A DNA stretch of 64,000 nucleotides from Planctomycetota bacterium (GCA_963205385.1 CAUJKE010000206.1:43659-107658); one strand, 5' to 3'. Positions 1 through 10,455 are shown, numbered from the stretch's first letter. The notes: generated from the sequence alone by a model not told the origin. Numbers and translations are program-made.

Positions 1-59
1 GCGGTCCATAACGCCGAGGCAATCAACGACAGCGCTGTCAGAAAGAGCCGTGCATTCAT
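1..59 (-). CDS. 5' end of a secreted-protein gene (partial)
   Basis: The reverse strand opens with ATG and reads about 19 codons, MNARLFLTALSLIASALW, before the window ends. A positive residue followed by a hydrophobic stretch is the pattern of a Sec signal peptide, so the product is probably exported. A GGAGAAA stretch lies just upstream of the ATG. The gene follows two minus-strand exported cytochrome genes and is probably the last visible member of the same unit. Nothing about its function can be read from this fragment. Confidence 0.5.
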   Translation of the reverse strand, partial: MNARLFLTALSLIASALWT

Positions 60-177
60 GATCGATTTCTCCAGGAAGGCTAATGGTCGCCAGCGATAAA
101 TTCCATTGCAAATTCGCCCGCAGTTCGACGTGCTGAAGTGCGGAGCGCCAGGTTCTGAGCAGGTCACGCGCTCGATC

Positions 178-2985
178 TCAATTCGCCAACAAACGGGCCG
201 CTGCCGAACCAGGGCGATTGGACTCAGTCAATCGCGCGCGGAGTCGCCACGGGCCGTAGTTGTCATGTACTTTGACCAGGATGCGGTTTTCGCCTGCGGC
301 CAGATTGATAGGCACGATGTCTTTGTCGTAGTCGAACGGCTGCTCCACCAGGCGTTGCAGAACCTTGTCGCCGTTGACGAACAGTTCGAACATGTCGTCG
401 CCACTGAGACGCAGGTACACGACTTGTGCGCGGTCCGAGGTCACGGTCGTATAGGCGTAGCCCGTGACCCTGTCCAGCTTGCCGAAGTGCGCCTCGAAAT
501 CGAGTACGCCGGAGGGATCCTCTAACTTGACCTCTTTCCAGGTGGCAGGCTTGTTGTTCTTGCCGGGATAACTGGCGGCCAGGTCGATCGTTTGTTCCGG
601 CCCGAGGGCGGTGCGGATCGCGCTTCCGTCGGCATTTTCAAACGGGCCACAGATCTTCCAATCGCGCAGCAACCCCGCGTCGGCGGTGATCTCGTGGAGA
701 TAGCCTGCGATCAAGTCGACTTCTTCCGGCTTGATCCAACCACCGCGCTTGCCGCGCATCTCTTCCACCGTCTTCGTCCAGTCGGCAGGTGTTTTGCGTT
801 GGCTTAGTGCTTTGGTCAAAGCGTGGCATTCCGTGCAACGGTTTTCGATCGCCGCGACCGCGTCGGTATAAACATCGGGAATCGTCTTGTTGTGCGCCGC
901 CGCCAATTTGGCGCTTTGGTCGCGGTCGTAGCTGAGATATTCGTCGTTGCCTGGCAGATTGTCCCATTGGGCGCCAAGGTCGGCCCACAACGTGAACTTC
1001 GCCAGTTCGTCGTCGGTCAAGGGAGCGTCAGGCGGACATTGGTTCACCTTCGCGTCGTACAACGGACTATAGCCGTGCAGTCGCCAGATCAACGGCGACT
1101 TCCGCGCAAAGCCGGGATGAATGAACTTTCCGAGTCGGGGAGAAGCCGCCGCGCTAAGGTTCAAATACGCCTTGTTAAAGATCGCGGAACGTAGCGAAGA
1201 CGATTCATTTCCATAGTGAACCGTTCGCTGGTAGACCAGTTGATCGCCGTGGGAGAGATCCAACCCCGCCGCAGCCTGTTGCTCGTTGTGGCACCGCACG
1301 CATTTGGCTTCAATGATCGGCGTTAGGTCGCGGCGAAAATCGATCGTGTGTCGCTCTTCGGGCGGAACGTTTAACGCCGCCGGGGGCGTCAACGCGGCGA
1401 GCGGAACCGCCGACAAATCAGGAATCGTGGTGCGACTTTCATGACAACCGACACACACGCGACGTTCGCCGGGACGAACCCACGCCCACGTCAGCGCGTC
1501 TTGCAAAGCCATTCCCTTGTCGTCGATGGTCTGCCAATGCAGCACCGTATCGGCCGGCACTTCCACATAGAACGAACCATCCTCGGCGACCGGCGCTTCG
1601 CCTACTACGCGCTTCTGCTCGAAGTTGCTGATCGAATTGGAAGACGAACCAAACGATGAATAGCCGACCCCCGGCGGAAAAGTGCGGAAGAACGGATCGT
1701 CATCGTGAATGCCAAAACCCTCGATGATGCGAATCTTCTTTATTTGGCCAGGCTTGATGAAGGCTTCTTTATCCAGTTGCCCGACATAGGCGTTCAAACA
1801 TAACAACGTGCCGGAGGTCTTGCCGTACTCGATGTCATGGTCGGGGATGATCTTGGGGACCGGTCGGGACTCGATCGGGATCGGATTGAGCGCTTGGTAT
1901 TTTGGATCGTTGTAGATCGGTTCGCCGACGGTCTTGTTTTCGAAATCAAACCAGTAAATTCCATACTTCACCATCGCGCCATCTGGATTCATGTACGCGC
2001 TCCACGCCGGCTTCGCCGACCAGACGACCATCAAGCGGCCGTCTTGCATGGGGTACGGATCGCGGTAGCGTCCGCCGGCGCTGTTGGGGTTATAAATATT
2101 AACGTCGGGCGTGAGAACCTTGAGCGTTTTGGGATCGTTCGGATCGCCAGGCGTGATCATGCCGAGTTGGCCACCGCCATAGCAATGATGAAACGTGCTG
2201 TCGATGAAGACGATTCGTCCATCCGGCATCTCGCGCTGTTTCCAGCGGAAGCCACCGCGCTGATTGCCCCAGAAATCAACAAATCCCGTGCCATCCGGAT
2301 TCATAGTGAAAAATGCAGACGCCCCCGACGTATGATACCGCATGCCGTGATGCTGCCAACTTTGGAACAGCACCCGCCCATCGCCCATCACGATGAATTC
2401 CGAATCTGAACTGATGTTAAAACTGATCTGCTCGACATTCGAACCATCCGCGTTGCAGCGATGCGCCAGGCGGGCATGGTCGCGGTCATATTCGTCGCGC
2501 CTCTGGTGGGGCGTCATCGCCACGTGATGCGTGGACGAAAAAATGATGCGCCCGTCCGGCAGGTAATTCGGCGAACAGACATCGGCCATCCCCTGCGTGA
2601 CCTGCCGTTTGCCAGTGCCATCGATATTCATCTCCCAAACTTCCCAGCCGTCTTTCGCCGTCTTGCGCCCCGCGAACAGAATCTTCTGCCCGTCGCAAGA
2701 AATTTCCGGCTCTTCAACGCCATAGAAATCTTCCGTCAGCACGGTCAGTTCGCCTTCAGGCGTCGGCGGCGAAAGCTTGACGATTTGCGAACCGGGAACG
2801 TGAGCGGAATTTCCGAAGTGATACATGAACGGTTCGTAGTAGATCCCAGGCTTGCCGTCGGGCTTGTTCGGGATGCGCACAAAGATGACGGCGTCGGCTT
2901 GGGTCACCTCCGCCGCAGGCAGTGTCCCGGGATGAAACAGCAAAACGAGCGCCGCCAAGGTCGCGAATGTATTCATCTTCTTCAT
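178..2985 (-). CDS. HzsA-related multihaem c-type cytochrome with TolB-like propeller
   Basis: I start this 935-residue protein at the internal ATG (MKKMNTFATLAALVLLF) because it has an AAAGGATC ribosome site and a signal peptide; the track ORF starts 31 codons earlier. The N-terminal half has TolB/PD40-type propeller repeats (for example DGQKILFAGRKT). Three CxxCH haem motifs follow at roughly residues 509 (CVGCH), 560 (CVRCH) and 716 (CTECH). The C-terminal 150 residues look like a jelly-roll or PA14-like domain. This layout matches the planctomycete HzsA-related family, named for similarity to the hydrazine synthase alpha subunit. That name does not imply hydrazine synthesis, since none of the other anammox genes is here. 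It probably acts in the periplasm in electron transfer. It follows the YVTN/di-haem gene by 89 bp and is probably cotranscribed with it. Confidence 0.85.
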   Translation of the reverse strand: MKKMNTFATLAALVLLFHPGTLPAAEVTQADAVIFVRIPNKPDGKPGIYYEPFMYHFGNSAHVPGSQIVKLSPPTPEGELTVLTEDFYGVEEPEISCDGQKILFAGRKTAKDGWEVWEMNIDGTGKRQVTQGMADVCSPNYLPDGRIIFSSTHHVAMTPHQRRDEYDRDHARLAHRCNADGSNVEQISFNISSDSEFIVMGDGRVLFQSWQHHGMRYHTSGASAFFTMNPDGTGFVDFWGNQRGGFRWKQREMPDGRIVFIDSTFHHCYGGGQLGMITPGDPNDPKTLKVLTPDVNIYNPNSAGGRYRDPYPMQDGRLMVVWSAKPAWSAYMNPDGAMVKYGIYWFDFENKTVGEPIYNDPKYQALNPIPIESRPVPKIIPDHDIEYGKTSGTLLCLNAYVGQLDKEAFIKPGQIKKIRIIEGFGIHDDDPFFRTFPPGVGYSSFGSSSNSISNFEQKRVVGEAPVAEDGSFYVEVPADTVLHWQTIDDKGMALQDALTWAWVRPGERRVCVGCHESRTTIPDLSAVPLAALTPPAALNVPPEERHTIDFRRDLTPIIEAKCVRCHNEQQAAAGLDLSHGDQLVYQRTVHYGNESSSLRSAIFNKAYLNLSAAASPRLGKFIHPGFARKSPLIWRLHGYSPLYDAKVNQCPPDAPLTDDELAKFTLWADLGAQWDNLPGNDEYLSYDRDQSAKLAAAHNKTIPDVYTDAVAAIENRCTECHALTKALSQRKTPADWTKTVEEMRGKRGGWIKPEEVDLIAGYLHEITADAGLLRDWKICGPFENADGSAIRTALGPEQTIDLAASYPGKNNKPATWKEVKLEDPSGVLDFEAHFGKLDRVTGYAYTTVTSDRAQVVYLRLSGDDMFELFVNGDKVLQRLVEQPFDYDKDIVPINLAAGENRILVKVHDNYGPWRLRARLTESNRPGSAAARLLAN

Positions 2986-3074
2986 GGCTTGATCCTTTCC
3001 ATGCAGCGTGGTGCGGACGACACGCGCGTCCAGCCTCGATCCACGGAGTTTCCGAGAATTGTCACGGCGTCCAA

Positions 3075-4925
3075 TCACAGCGTCTTCAAATACTCCACCA
3101 AATCCAGCAACTGCGCTTCACTCAGATCCGAAGTCTCGGCATGATTGTCCGTGGGGTTATGCTTTTGAAAGATCTCCAACAACGTCTTCGCGCGGCCGTC
3201 GTGCAGGTACGGGGCGCTATCCCACACGCCGAACAGGTGCGGCACATCGAATTCCGTGGCGCGAATCGTGTCGCCGTTGGGCAACTTCAAGTCCTCCGGA
3301 CGTCCGCGCCCCAAGCCAACATCACGCCGCTCCCCATTGGAAAATCGCCCAGGCGTATGACACTGGGTGCAGCGCTCATCTTCCTCGAAGATCAACTTCC
3401 CGCGCTCGGCCGCGGCGGAGATTTCGCCCTGCGGGCCACGATACGGATTGGGCATCAGCGGCAATTCCGTCACGAAGGCCGTCAGCGCGGCCAGGTCGGA
3501 TTCGCTCAACGTTGGGCCGCGCATCGCGCCGCTCACGGTCGGGCCGCATTCGTCCGCGCCGATGGTCGGCGCTTCTCCTTGCCAGCGGAACGGTCCCGTC
3601 CCTTTGACGCCCAGGAAGCTGCGGATATTCTTGGGGTTGCCTAGTCCGTCGTCCTCCAAGTCCCAGCTCAAGCCCGTGGTGTGGCCATCGGGATGGCACG
3701 AGGCGCAAGTGAATTGCCCCTGAAAGCAGATCGCCGCGGAATGAAAGAGAATCTCGCCACGCCGCAACTGCGTCAGTTCCGCCGGCCCGCCGACGTCGAT
3801 GGTCGCGGAGACGCTTTTGGTCGCGGAATCAACGACCGAAACTGAGTTGCCCAAATGATTGGCGACAAACACCCGCTGGCCGTCCGCCGACATCGCCAGG
3901 CCATACGGGTTCGCGCCTACGGGGATTCGACCCACGACGAAGGCCGGACTGAGGCTCAGCTTTGCCCGCAACTGGCCACGCTGTTCCACAGGCGTCCGCT
4001 CGATCAGCGCCAGGGCCTGGTCCAGGTCAACCACGAGGACTTGATCGGCGCCGCCGCAGGCCAGATAGGCGAATTTGCCGTTGGGCGAGAGGGCGACGTC
4101 GTAAGGATTGGCGTAATACCGCGTGAACTCGTCCAGCAACAACGTCACGTGTTGTGGCGGTTCGCTATCGAAGTACACGAAGCTGATCGCATTCGTATTG
4201 ACCCAACCTTGCTGCACCTGGGTTAGCGGCGCGAACGGATTGGGCTTCAAATGAGCCACCAGCGCTACGCCCGGCCGCACCTCCGCCACGCCGCGGAGAG
4301 TGCTGGTCATTTCCAGCGGAACCCGCCGGGTGACATTGCCGGCGGCCAGATCAACGACATTCAGCCAACGTGTCGTGTCGTAGTCGTCGCAGGTGACCAG
4401 CAACCGCTTGCCATCGCCAGTGAGCGCTAAGTGGCGAGGGTTTCTGTCAACCACGATCGACTTCGTCACAGCGAGGCTTTGCGGGTCGATCAGTTGCACG
4501 ACTTCGTCTTTGCCCACGCAGGCGACACAAATCGTGCCGTCGGCCGTGACCAGGACGTCATAAGGTTGATTCGCCAGCGGAACATTCTGCCGCGTGTTGC
4601 CGGTGGCGGTGTCGATCACCGATAGCGTGTCCGCCACGCGATTGGCTACGTAAACCGTGCCGCCATCGGGGCTGATGGCAACGCCCGTCGGACCTTCCCC
4701 GGCCGCAAATTCGGCCACAACCTTTCCCGCGCCGACATCAATCTTCGAGACCGAATTGGCGGTTCGGTTGGCCGTGTAGACCCAGTTGCCATCAGCGCTC
4801 GCGACCACCTGCAGCGGGCTGCGATCAATCTCGGCCGCGCTTGCCAGGCTTGCATGAATCCAATGGCTGGCGGAAACGGAAATCAGTAAACAGCAGAGCG
4901 CGGCGACATGGCGTGTCCTGGGCAT
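3075..4925 (-). CDS. YVTN beta-propeller / di-haem cytochrome c (MauG/CCP-like) protein
   Basis: This is a 616-residue exported protein with signal peptide MPRTRHVAALCCLLISVSAS. Residues about 30 to 400 hold YVTN-type beta-propeller repeats (NWVYTANRTANSVSKID, GGTVYVANRVADTLSVID, GQRVFVANHLGNSVSVVD). A di-haem part follows, with CASCH near residue 405 and CTQCH near residue 517, plus PHLFGVWDSAPYLHDGRA, which is typical of the cytochrome c peroxidase/MauG superfamily. The fusion of a propeller to a CCP-like module is common in planctomycetes. A likely role is a periplasmic redox enzyme or electron carrier; the substrate cannot be read. A TTGACA-N18-TACTAT promoter lies about 80 bp upstream. 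The gene heads the minus-strand unit that continues into the HzsA-related gene. Confidence 0.87.
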   Translation of the reverse strand: MPRTRHVAALCCLLISVSASHWIHASLASAAEIDRSPLQVVASADGNWVYTANRTANSVSKIDVGAGKVVAEFAAGEGPTGVAISPDGGTVYVANRVADTLSVIDTATGNTRQNVPLANQPYDVLVTADGTICVACVGKDEVVQLIDPQSLAVTKSIVVDRNPRHLALTGDGKRLLVTCDDYDTTRWLNVVDLAAGNVTRRVPLEMTSTLRGVAEVRPGVALVAHLKPNPFAPLTQVQQGWVNTNAISFVYFDSEPPQHVTLLLDEFTRYYANPYDVALSPNGKFAYLACGGADQVLVVDLDQALALIERTPVEQRGQLRAKLSLSPAFVVGRIPVGANPYGLAMSADGQRVFVANHLGNSVSVVDSATKSVSATIDVGGPAELTQLRRGEILFHSAAICFQGQFTCASCHPDGHTTGLSWDLEDDGLGNPKNIRSFLGVKGTGPFRWQGEAPTIGADECGPTVSGAMRGPTLSESDLAALTAFVTELPLMPNPYRGPQGEISAAAERGKLIFEEDERCTQCHTPGRFSNGERRDVGLGRGRPEDLKLPNGDTIRATEFDVPHLFGVWDSAPYLHDGRAKTLLEIFQKHNPTDNHAETSDLSEAQLLDLVEYLKTL

Positions 4926-5002
4926 GCTGGCTCTCCGGCGGGGCGAGAGGGAAGGGTGGGAGCGGCGGATGGCGGGAAGGCGAGAAACTCGACTTAGTTA
5001 GC

Positions 5003-5032
5003 ATAGTATTGGCGGCAATTTTTCCCTGTCAA
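5003..5032 (-). promoter_or_regulatory. Putative sigma70 promoter of the cytochrome operon
   Basis: On the minus strand TTGACA (5027-5032) is separated by 18 bp from TACTAT (5003-5008). It lies about 80 bp upstream of the YVTN/di-haem cytochrome ATG, in a locally AT-rich stretch. The perfect -35 box makes this a good candidate. The -10 box matches four of six consensus positions. Confidence 0.55.
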
Positions 5033-5079
5033 GATGGAAGCCATGGCAATCGGCCGGCGAACCTGCCTCCGGCGAAGCC

Positions 5080-6807
5080 TTAAGCAGGCGAGAGCTGTTG
5101 TTCGAACAAATGCAGTTTCGCAACCCCTTGGCGGTGCAGAAAAGCGCCGAGCGTCTCGCCCACAGTACGATCTTGCTGATAGTACACGAGCAATGGCCGC
5201 AGCGACGCGACCACCTGGTCGAGCGGCACGAGATCCTTGTACAACTGGTTCAAGCGGTGGCCTAAATGATCGCCTCCGACATAAATGGCGAACTTATCCT
5301 GCGCCTGCCTGGCGTCCACGGTTCTGCCGACCAAAGCAATGTCCGCGAGGTAGCACCGCGCGCAACCGTTGGAACAGCCCGTCACGCAGATTTTACAGTT
5401 CTCGCCGGCGAGCCCGAGCCTGTCCAGTTCGGCCTCCAAGGCGGCCAGCAACTGCGGCACGATGCGTTCCGCCTCGGTAATCGCATTGCTGCAGGAAGGG
5501 AGCGCGGGACACGCCATCGCGGCCCGACGGATGCCGCTTAATGCGCTGGCCGGCGCGACATTGTGGCTTTGCAAGAGAGCGTCGATGTCGTCGCGCTGCG
5601 CCGCCGCGATGCCGCACAGCAAGACGTTTTGTTGCGGCGTCAAGCGCACCTCGACGCCCTGCGTCGTCAGGATCTGGCGGAGCGCCGTCTCCAACTGGCC
5701 GCACTGCTCGTTGCTCACGCGGCCGTTTTCGACCGGCACGCCCAACATCCAACGCCCATCATCCGAAGCACGCCAGCCCAGGTGATCCTCGCGCCCGGTC
5801 ACGACAATTCCCCGCGGCGGCGCCAGCCTTCGGCTACATCGTAGTTGCACCTGGCGCTGGAATTCCTCCAGCCCCCAGTTCTTGATCAAATACTTCAATC
5901 GCGCTTCGCCGCGGCACGTCCGATTGCCGCAATCGCGATACACAGCCGCGATCGCCCGCACTACCTCCAGCACGTCGTCAGCGGGAATAAACGCTAGCGG
6001 CCGGGCAAGCGTGGGATCGTGGAAGGCGGCTGAAGGAACCGAACTCATCCCGCCGCCGACGAGCATTTCGTAACCGACGACCTCGCTCCCCTCGCGAACC
6101 ATCAACAGGCCGATGTCTTGCGCGTAAACATCGACGCAGTTATCTTCCGGCAGGGCGACGCCGATCTTCAGTTTGTGGGGCAGATAGACCGTGCCGTACA
6201 GATCATCGACCATGCCCGAATCGAACGCGTGGGGCGCGGACGGTGCATCGGCGGACAACCACACTTCCTCATAAGCGCTCGCGTCAGGCATCAGCGTTTG
6301 CGCGATCGCGTGAGCCATGGCGTGCAATTGCCGATCCAGCGTTTTATCACTGGCCAACGCCGGGCAACACATCACGTTGCAATTCACATCCCCGCCGCTG
6401 GAAAACGTCGTCAGTCCCAGCTTTGCAATCCCGCGAATGACTTCCCGCAAATCGCTTTTATCAAGTTGGCTAAGCTGGATTCCTTGACGCGACGTGATGC
6501 GCAGCGGTTCAAGGTCGAACGCGGCGACGATATCCAGCAGCCCCAGCATTTGTTCCGCCGTCAAACGCCCGCCGGTGGGGCGGACGCGCACGGTGAACTG
6601 GTACTGTTTGTCGAGTCCGTTTTGCCGCCGCTGGAGCCGCACATCCCGGTTGTCATGCTGAATCACGCCATGAAATTTCAACAACTGCACATTCTCAGGC
6701 GAAAACGCCGGCCGCGACGAATCGAGCTCGGCCGCAATCGTGCCGCGCAGCGAATGACTCTCGGACTTGATTCTCTCGATCAGCGATAACTGTTTCGTTT
6801 CAGCCAT
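5080..6807 (-). CDS. cysI: Assimilatory sulfite reductase haemoprotein (CysI-like)
   Basis: This 575-residue protein aligns by eye with CysI/SIR along its length: SLRGTIAAELD and KFHGVIQHDNRD at the N-terminus, LVGGGMSS in the middle. The siroheme/[4Fe-4S] cysteines are present as CPALPSC and CVTGCSNGC, followed by LADIALVG. It should reduce sulfite to sulfide in the cytoplasm for cysteine synthesis; a nitrite reductase role is less likely but cannot be excluded. I chose the ATG at 6807 (MAETKQLS) rather than the track start because AGAGGA lies 6 bp upstream. No CysJ-type flavoprotein is adjacent, so the electron donor may be ferredoxin or a distant CysJ. A promoter candidate with a palindrome over its -10 box lies about 170 bp upstream. 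Confidence 0.9.
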   Translation of the reverse strand: MAETKQLSLIERIKSESHSLRGTIAAELDSSRPAFSPENVQLLKFHGVIQHDNRDVRLQRRQNGLDKQYQFTVRVRPTGGRLTAEQMLGLLDIVAAFDLEPLRITSRQGIQLSQLDKSDLREVIRGIAKLGLTTFSSGGDVNCNVMCCPALASDKTLDRQLHAMAHAIAQTLMPDASAYEEVWLSADAPSAPHAFDSGMVDDLYGTVYLPHKLKIGVALPEDNCVDVYAQDIGLLMVREGSEVVGYEMLVGGGMSSVPSAAFHDPTLARPLAFIPADDVLEVVRAIAAVYRDCGNRTCRGEARLKYLIKNWGLEEFQRQVQLRCSRRLAPPRGIVVTGREDHLGWRASDDGRWMLGVPVENGRVSNEQCGQLETALRQILTTQGVEVRLTPQQNVLLCGIAAAQRDDIDALLQSHNVAPASALSGIRRAAMACPALPSCSNAITEAERIVPQLLAALEAELDRLGLAGENCKICVTGCSNGCARCYLADIALVGRTVDARQAQDKFAIYVGGDHLGHRLNQLYKDLVPLDQVVASLRPLLVYYQQDRTVGETLGAFLHRQGVAKLHLFEQQLSPA

Positions 6808-6975
6808 TCGAATTCCTCTAGTCCGGAACGTTCTTTCAGATAATGGCAAGCATCGCGGATTTCAACTCACGAAAGAAAGTGGAGGCTTCTCAGCGGAGCG
6901 AACAAACGGCAGGTGGGCGAAAACGGCAGGCAGGCAAGGCGGGCCGGCGGCACAAACCAGCGAACCTAAACTGCA

Positions 6976-7004
6976 CTTATAGTGTTTAGGCGGTGGGAAT
7001 GCAA
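6976..7004 (-). promoter_or_regulatory. Putative cysI promoter with overlapping inverted repeat
   Basis: On the minus strand TTGCAT (6999-7004), a 17-bp spacer and TATAAG (6976-6981) form a plausible sigma70 promoter. The inverted repeat CCTAAAC (6965-6971) / GTTTAGG (6984-6990) encloses the -10 box, the position expected of a repressor operator. The leader to the cysI ATG would be about 165 nt, and I see no known riboswitch motif in it. The rest of the 455-bp gap (6808-7262) holds only the terminator of the next gene. Confidence 0.45.
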
Positions 7005-7164
7005 GATTAAAAGATGCCCCAGCAGATGTTTGGGGGACCGCTAGGGGAGCGGGCCGGTTGGGCGATTGCGCTGGCCTGTCGTCTGTAGCGAACGCGCAAT
7101 CTTGCCGGAATTGGCTGAATGGGTCCGGCGACTCTGGCCAGTCGCCTGGGACGCCGGTCCCAAG

Positions 7165-7194
7165 AAACACCAAACCCCGCGAGGGAGCGCGGGG
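7165..7194 (-). terminator. Intrinsic terminator of the NarL-type regulator
   Basis: Read on the minus strand, CCCCGCG-CTCCCT-CGCGGGG (7175-7194) forms a perfect 7-bp stem and is followed by TTTGGTGTTTCTT. It lies about 70 bp past the stop codon of the response regulator and upstream of the cysI promoter. Confidence 0.6.
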
Positions 7195-7262
7195 CTGGGG
7201 CGAATTAGCTCGATTCGTCGGGCGTTTTCATGCGGGCCTATGAGGAACGTCGCGTGACCGGC

Positions 7263-7895
7263 TTAGACCAGGCCCTTGCGGACGGCCCACACGGCGGCTT
7301 GCGTGCGATCGCTCGCGTCGATCTTGCGAAGGATGTTTTGCACATGCTCCTTCACGGTTTCGATGCTGATGTTCAGCGAATGACCGATCTCACGATTGCT
7401 CAATCCAAGCGCCACGTGACGCAGCACTTGCAGTTCGCGATTGGTGAGCGGGATTTGCTCGTCGACTTGTTCGCGCCGCTTGCTCATCGTCCCCTTTACG
7501 CGATTGAGCACGCTTTCGTTGTGCGGCGATTGCCCTTCCGCGGCGCGGTGGATCGCGTTGATAATCTCTTGCCGCGTCGATCCCTTCAGGACGAAGTCCG
7601 AGGCGCCAAGTGCGACGCTGCGGGCGATGTACGTCGGATTATCGTAGGTCGAGAGCATCACCACGCGGGTCGTCGGCGACTTGCCCCGAATTTGCTCAAG
7701 CGCGGACAGGCCATCGGCCTCTGGCATGCGGATGTCCATCAGCACCACGTCTGGATTGTACTTCATGGTCGCCTCGACAGCCTGATTACCGTCGGCCGCT
7801 TCGGCGACGATTTTGATATCGGTGTCCTTCAGCAGACTCGCGAGCCCGCTGCGAACGACCTCATGATCATCGGCCACCAACACTTTAATACTCAT
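7263..7895 (-). CDS. NarL/FixJ-family response regulator
   Basis: The 210-residue protein has an N-terminal receiver domain with acidic pocket D9/D10, phospho-acceptor D54 (VVLMDIRMP) and a conserved lysine near 104 (FVLKG). A C-terminal LuxR-type helix-turn-helix follows (LTNRELQVLRHVALGLSNRE ... TVKEHVQNIL). It is expected to bind DNA when phosphorylated. No histidine kinase is adjacent. GAAGGA lies 8 bp upstream of the ATG. The gene is divergent from the sigma54 activator across a 505-bp intergenic region. Target genes cannot be inferred. Confidence 0.93.
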   Translation of the reverse strand: MSIKVLVADDHEVVRSGLASLLKDTDIKIVAEAADGNQAVEATMKYNPDVVLMDIRMPEADGLSALEQIRGKSPTTRVVMLSTYDNPTYIARSVALGASDFVLKGSTRQEIINAIHRAAEGQSPHNESVLNRVKGTMSKRREQVDEQIPLTNRELQVLRHVALGLSNREIGHSLNISIETVKEHVQNILRKIDASDRTQAAVWAVRKGLV

Positions 7896-8400
7896 ACCTT
7901 ACCGTCCTTCATTTGATGGGCCACGAATGCGGCGTGGTCGACCGACGAGTACCGTCCGCCTGCTTCGCCACAGTGAGCAAAATTGCTCTGGTTCCAAATA
8001 TGCCCCGCTAACGATTCTCAAGCACGAAGAGCGTTTCCAGGTCGCTTTGAGATCGCGACATCCCAATCGCACCACAACCTAATCGTATACACTCCCTCCT
8101 TAGTGATAACTATATTAACCGCCCCTAATGCCGTGACTAGCCCCGTCCAATCGGACTGATTAGTGAAATCCCCGCAAAAACCGCCGTGCGCCACGAAAAT
8201 TACCTGATTAGGGGGAAGGCCGCAAATTTGCGGGGGTAACTGGACATTTTGGCGATGGCACAAATGGTAGTTTAGGCAAACGAGGGCGTTTCGACTGCCT
8301 GGCCGGATGTTGACTAGCGGAATCTATGACGTAGATAAACTGCGACGGCGCCTCGTGGCCGTTTGCAATTGTCAACATTCCGCTCCTGGGAGTCGCTTCC
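7896..8400. other. 505-bp divergent regulatory region between two response-regulator genes
   Basis: The ORFs called here are not convincing. The stretch is unusually AT-rich for the window. It contains the perfect 14-bp palindrome CCGCAAATTTGCGG (8220-8233), whose arms also pair with CCCCGCAAA near 8170. It also has four copies of an ATTAG/CTAAT core: cctaatc near 8079, ccctaatg near 8115, tgattag near 8158 and tgattag near 8204. These look like regulator binding sites. Confidence 0.45.
8310..8337 (+). promoter_or_regulatory. Putative promoter of the sigma54-activator gene
   Basis: TTGACT (8310-8315), a 16-bp spacer and TAGATA (8332-8337) precede the regulator start at 8401 by about 60 bp. 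AGCGGAAT (8316-8323) and ATTCCGCT (8377-8384) form an 8-bp inverted repeat across the leader. Confidence 0.4.
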
Positions 8401-9786
<1,386 letters not shown>

Positions 9787-10128
9787 GGCCGGCTCGCAGG
9801 TTCTACGCCGCTCGTTGCCGTTGGTCGGGCGTTGGGGATCGGCGACATGGAACCGCGCCCGGGTATGTGGGCAAACACGCTACATCCATCACCATCATTA
9901 CCAGCGGAACGAAATCGCGCGCGTTATGGCGCGCGGCGCTCTTTAGCGGGTTCTGTCGAATCGGCCGAATGCGTCTCTGGCGCAGGGCGCGCTACTTTGC
10001 TTGCCCAACCATCGGCGAGCAGGTCGATATCTACGTTGCCACATGCGTCCTCGGGCCGGACAGTCGCTCCCACGTTTGTCGCCGGCGCGCGGGCAATTCT
10101 GAAACACGTCGACAGGAATCCCCCACCC
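9787..10128. other. 342-bp gap after the sigma54 activator
   Basis: No convincing gene is seen. A GC-rich hairpin (gcgcgc-gttatg-gcgcgc, near 9917-9935) may help to end transcription from the upstream gene, although it lacks a clear U tract. The ORF that crosses this gap is only the upstream open frame of the small protein beginning at 10129. Confidence 0.35.
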
Positions 10129-10455
10129 ATGTCCAAGTCTGTTTTTCGCGTTGTGACGCGCGCCGCCGACGGTTCGCTCCGCATCAAGGATTACCCCACC
10201 TCCGAGCCGCTCCTGCGCATGCACACGCAGATCGGCATCGACGATTGCAGCACCGATCTGGCGCTTCGCGGGCTGCCGGTCTTTCGCGGGCTGGTCGGAC
10301 CGATGCCTGACGGCAAGTGCATCATTCGCTACGAATCGCCAGAAGTTTTCGAGACGTTAACGAAGGAATGGTCGGCCGCCAAAACGGCGCGGCGCACGCG
10401 TCGTCGGACCCAAGCCCCTGCCGCGGCGGAAACCGAAGCGCAGACGGCCAGTTAG
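10129..10455 (+). CDS. Small hypothetical protein with basic C-terminus
   Basis: The protein has 108 residues from the ATG preceded by ACAGGAAT (MSKSVFRVVTRAADGSLRIK). It has no signal peptide or TM segment. The C-terminus is Arg/Ala rich (KTARRTRRRTQAPAAAE), which could bind nucleic acid, but this is only compositional. I do not recognise the family. The track ORF begins 99 codons earlier without ribosome-site support. Its stop overlaps by 4 bp the stop of the convergent exported-protein gene. Confidence 0.55.
   Translation: MSKSVFRVVTRAADGSLRIKDYPTSEPLLRMHTQIGIDDCSTDLALRGLPVFRGLVGPMPDGKCIIRYESPEVFETLTKEWSAAKTARRTRRRTQAPAAAETEAQTAS

Noticed and set aside
178-2985. Anammox hydrazine synthase
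   Set aside because: Only similarity to the HzsA-related family is seen; HzsB/HzsC and hydrazine dehydrogenase are absent here.
8018-8263. 81-residue minus-strand ORF in the regulatory region
   Set aside because: No ribosome site, unlike codon use, and it covers palindromic elements.
8371-8376. Sigma54 site TGGCCGTTTGCA before the sigma54 activator
   Set aside because: GG-to-GC spacing is too short for a -24/-12 promoter.
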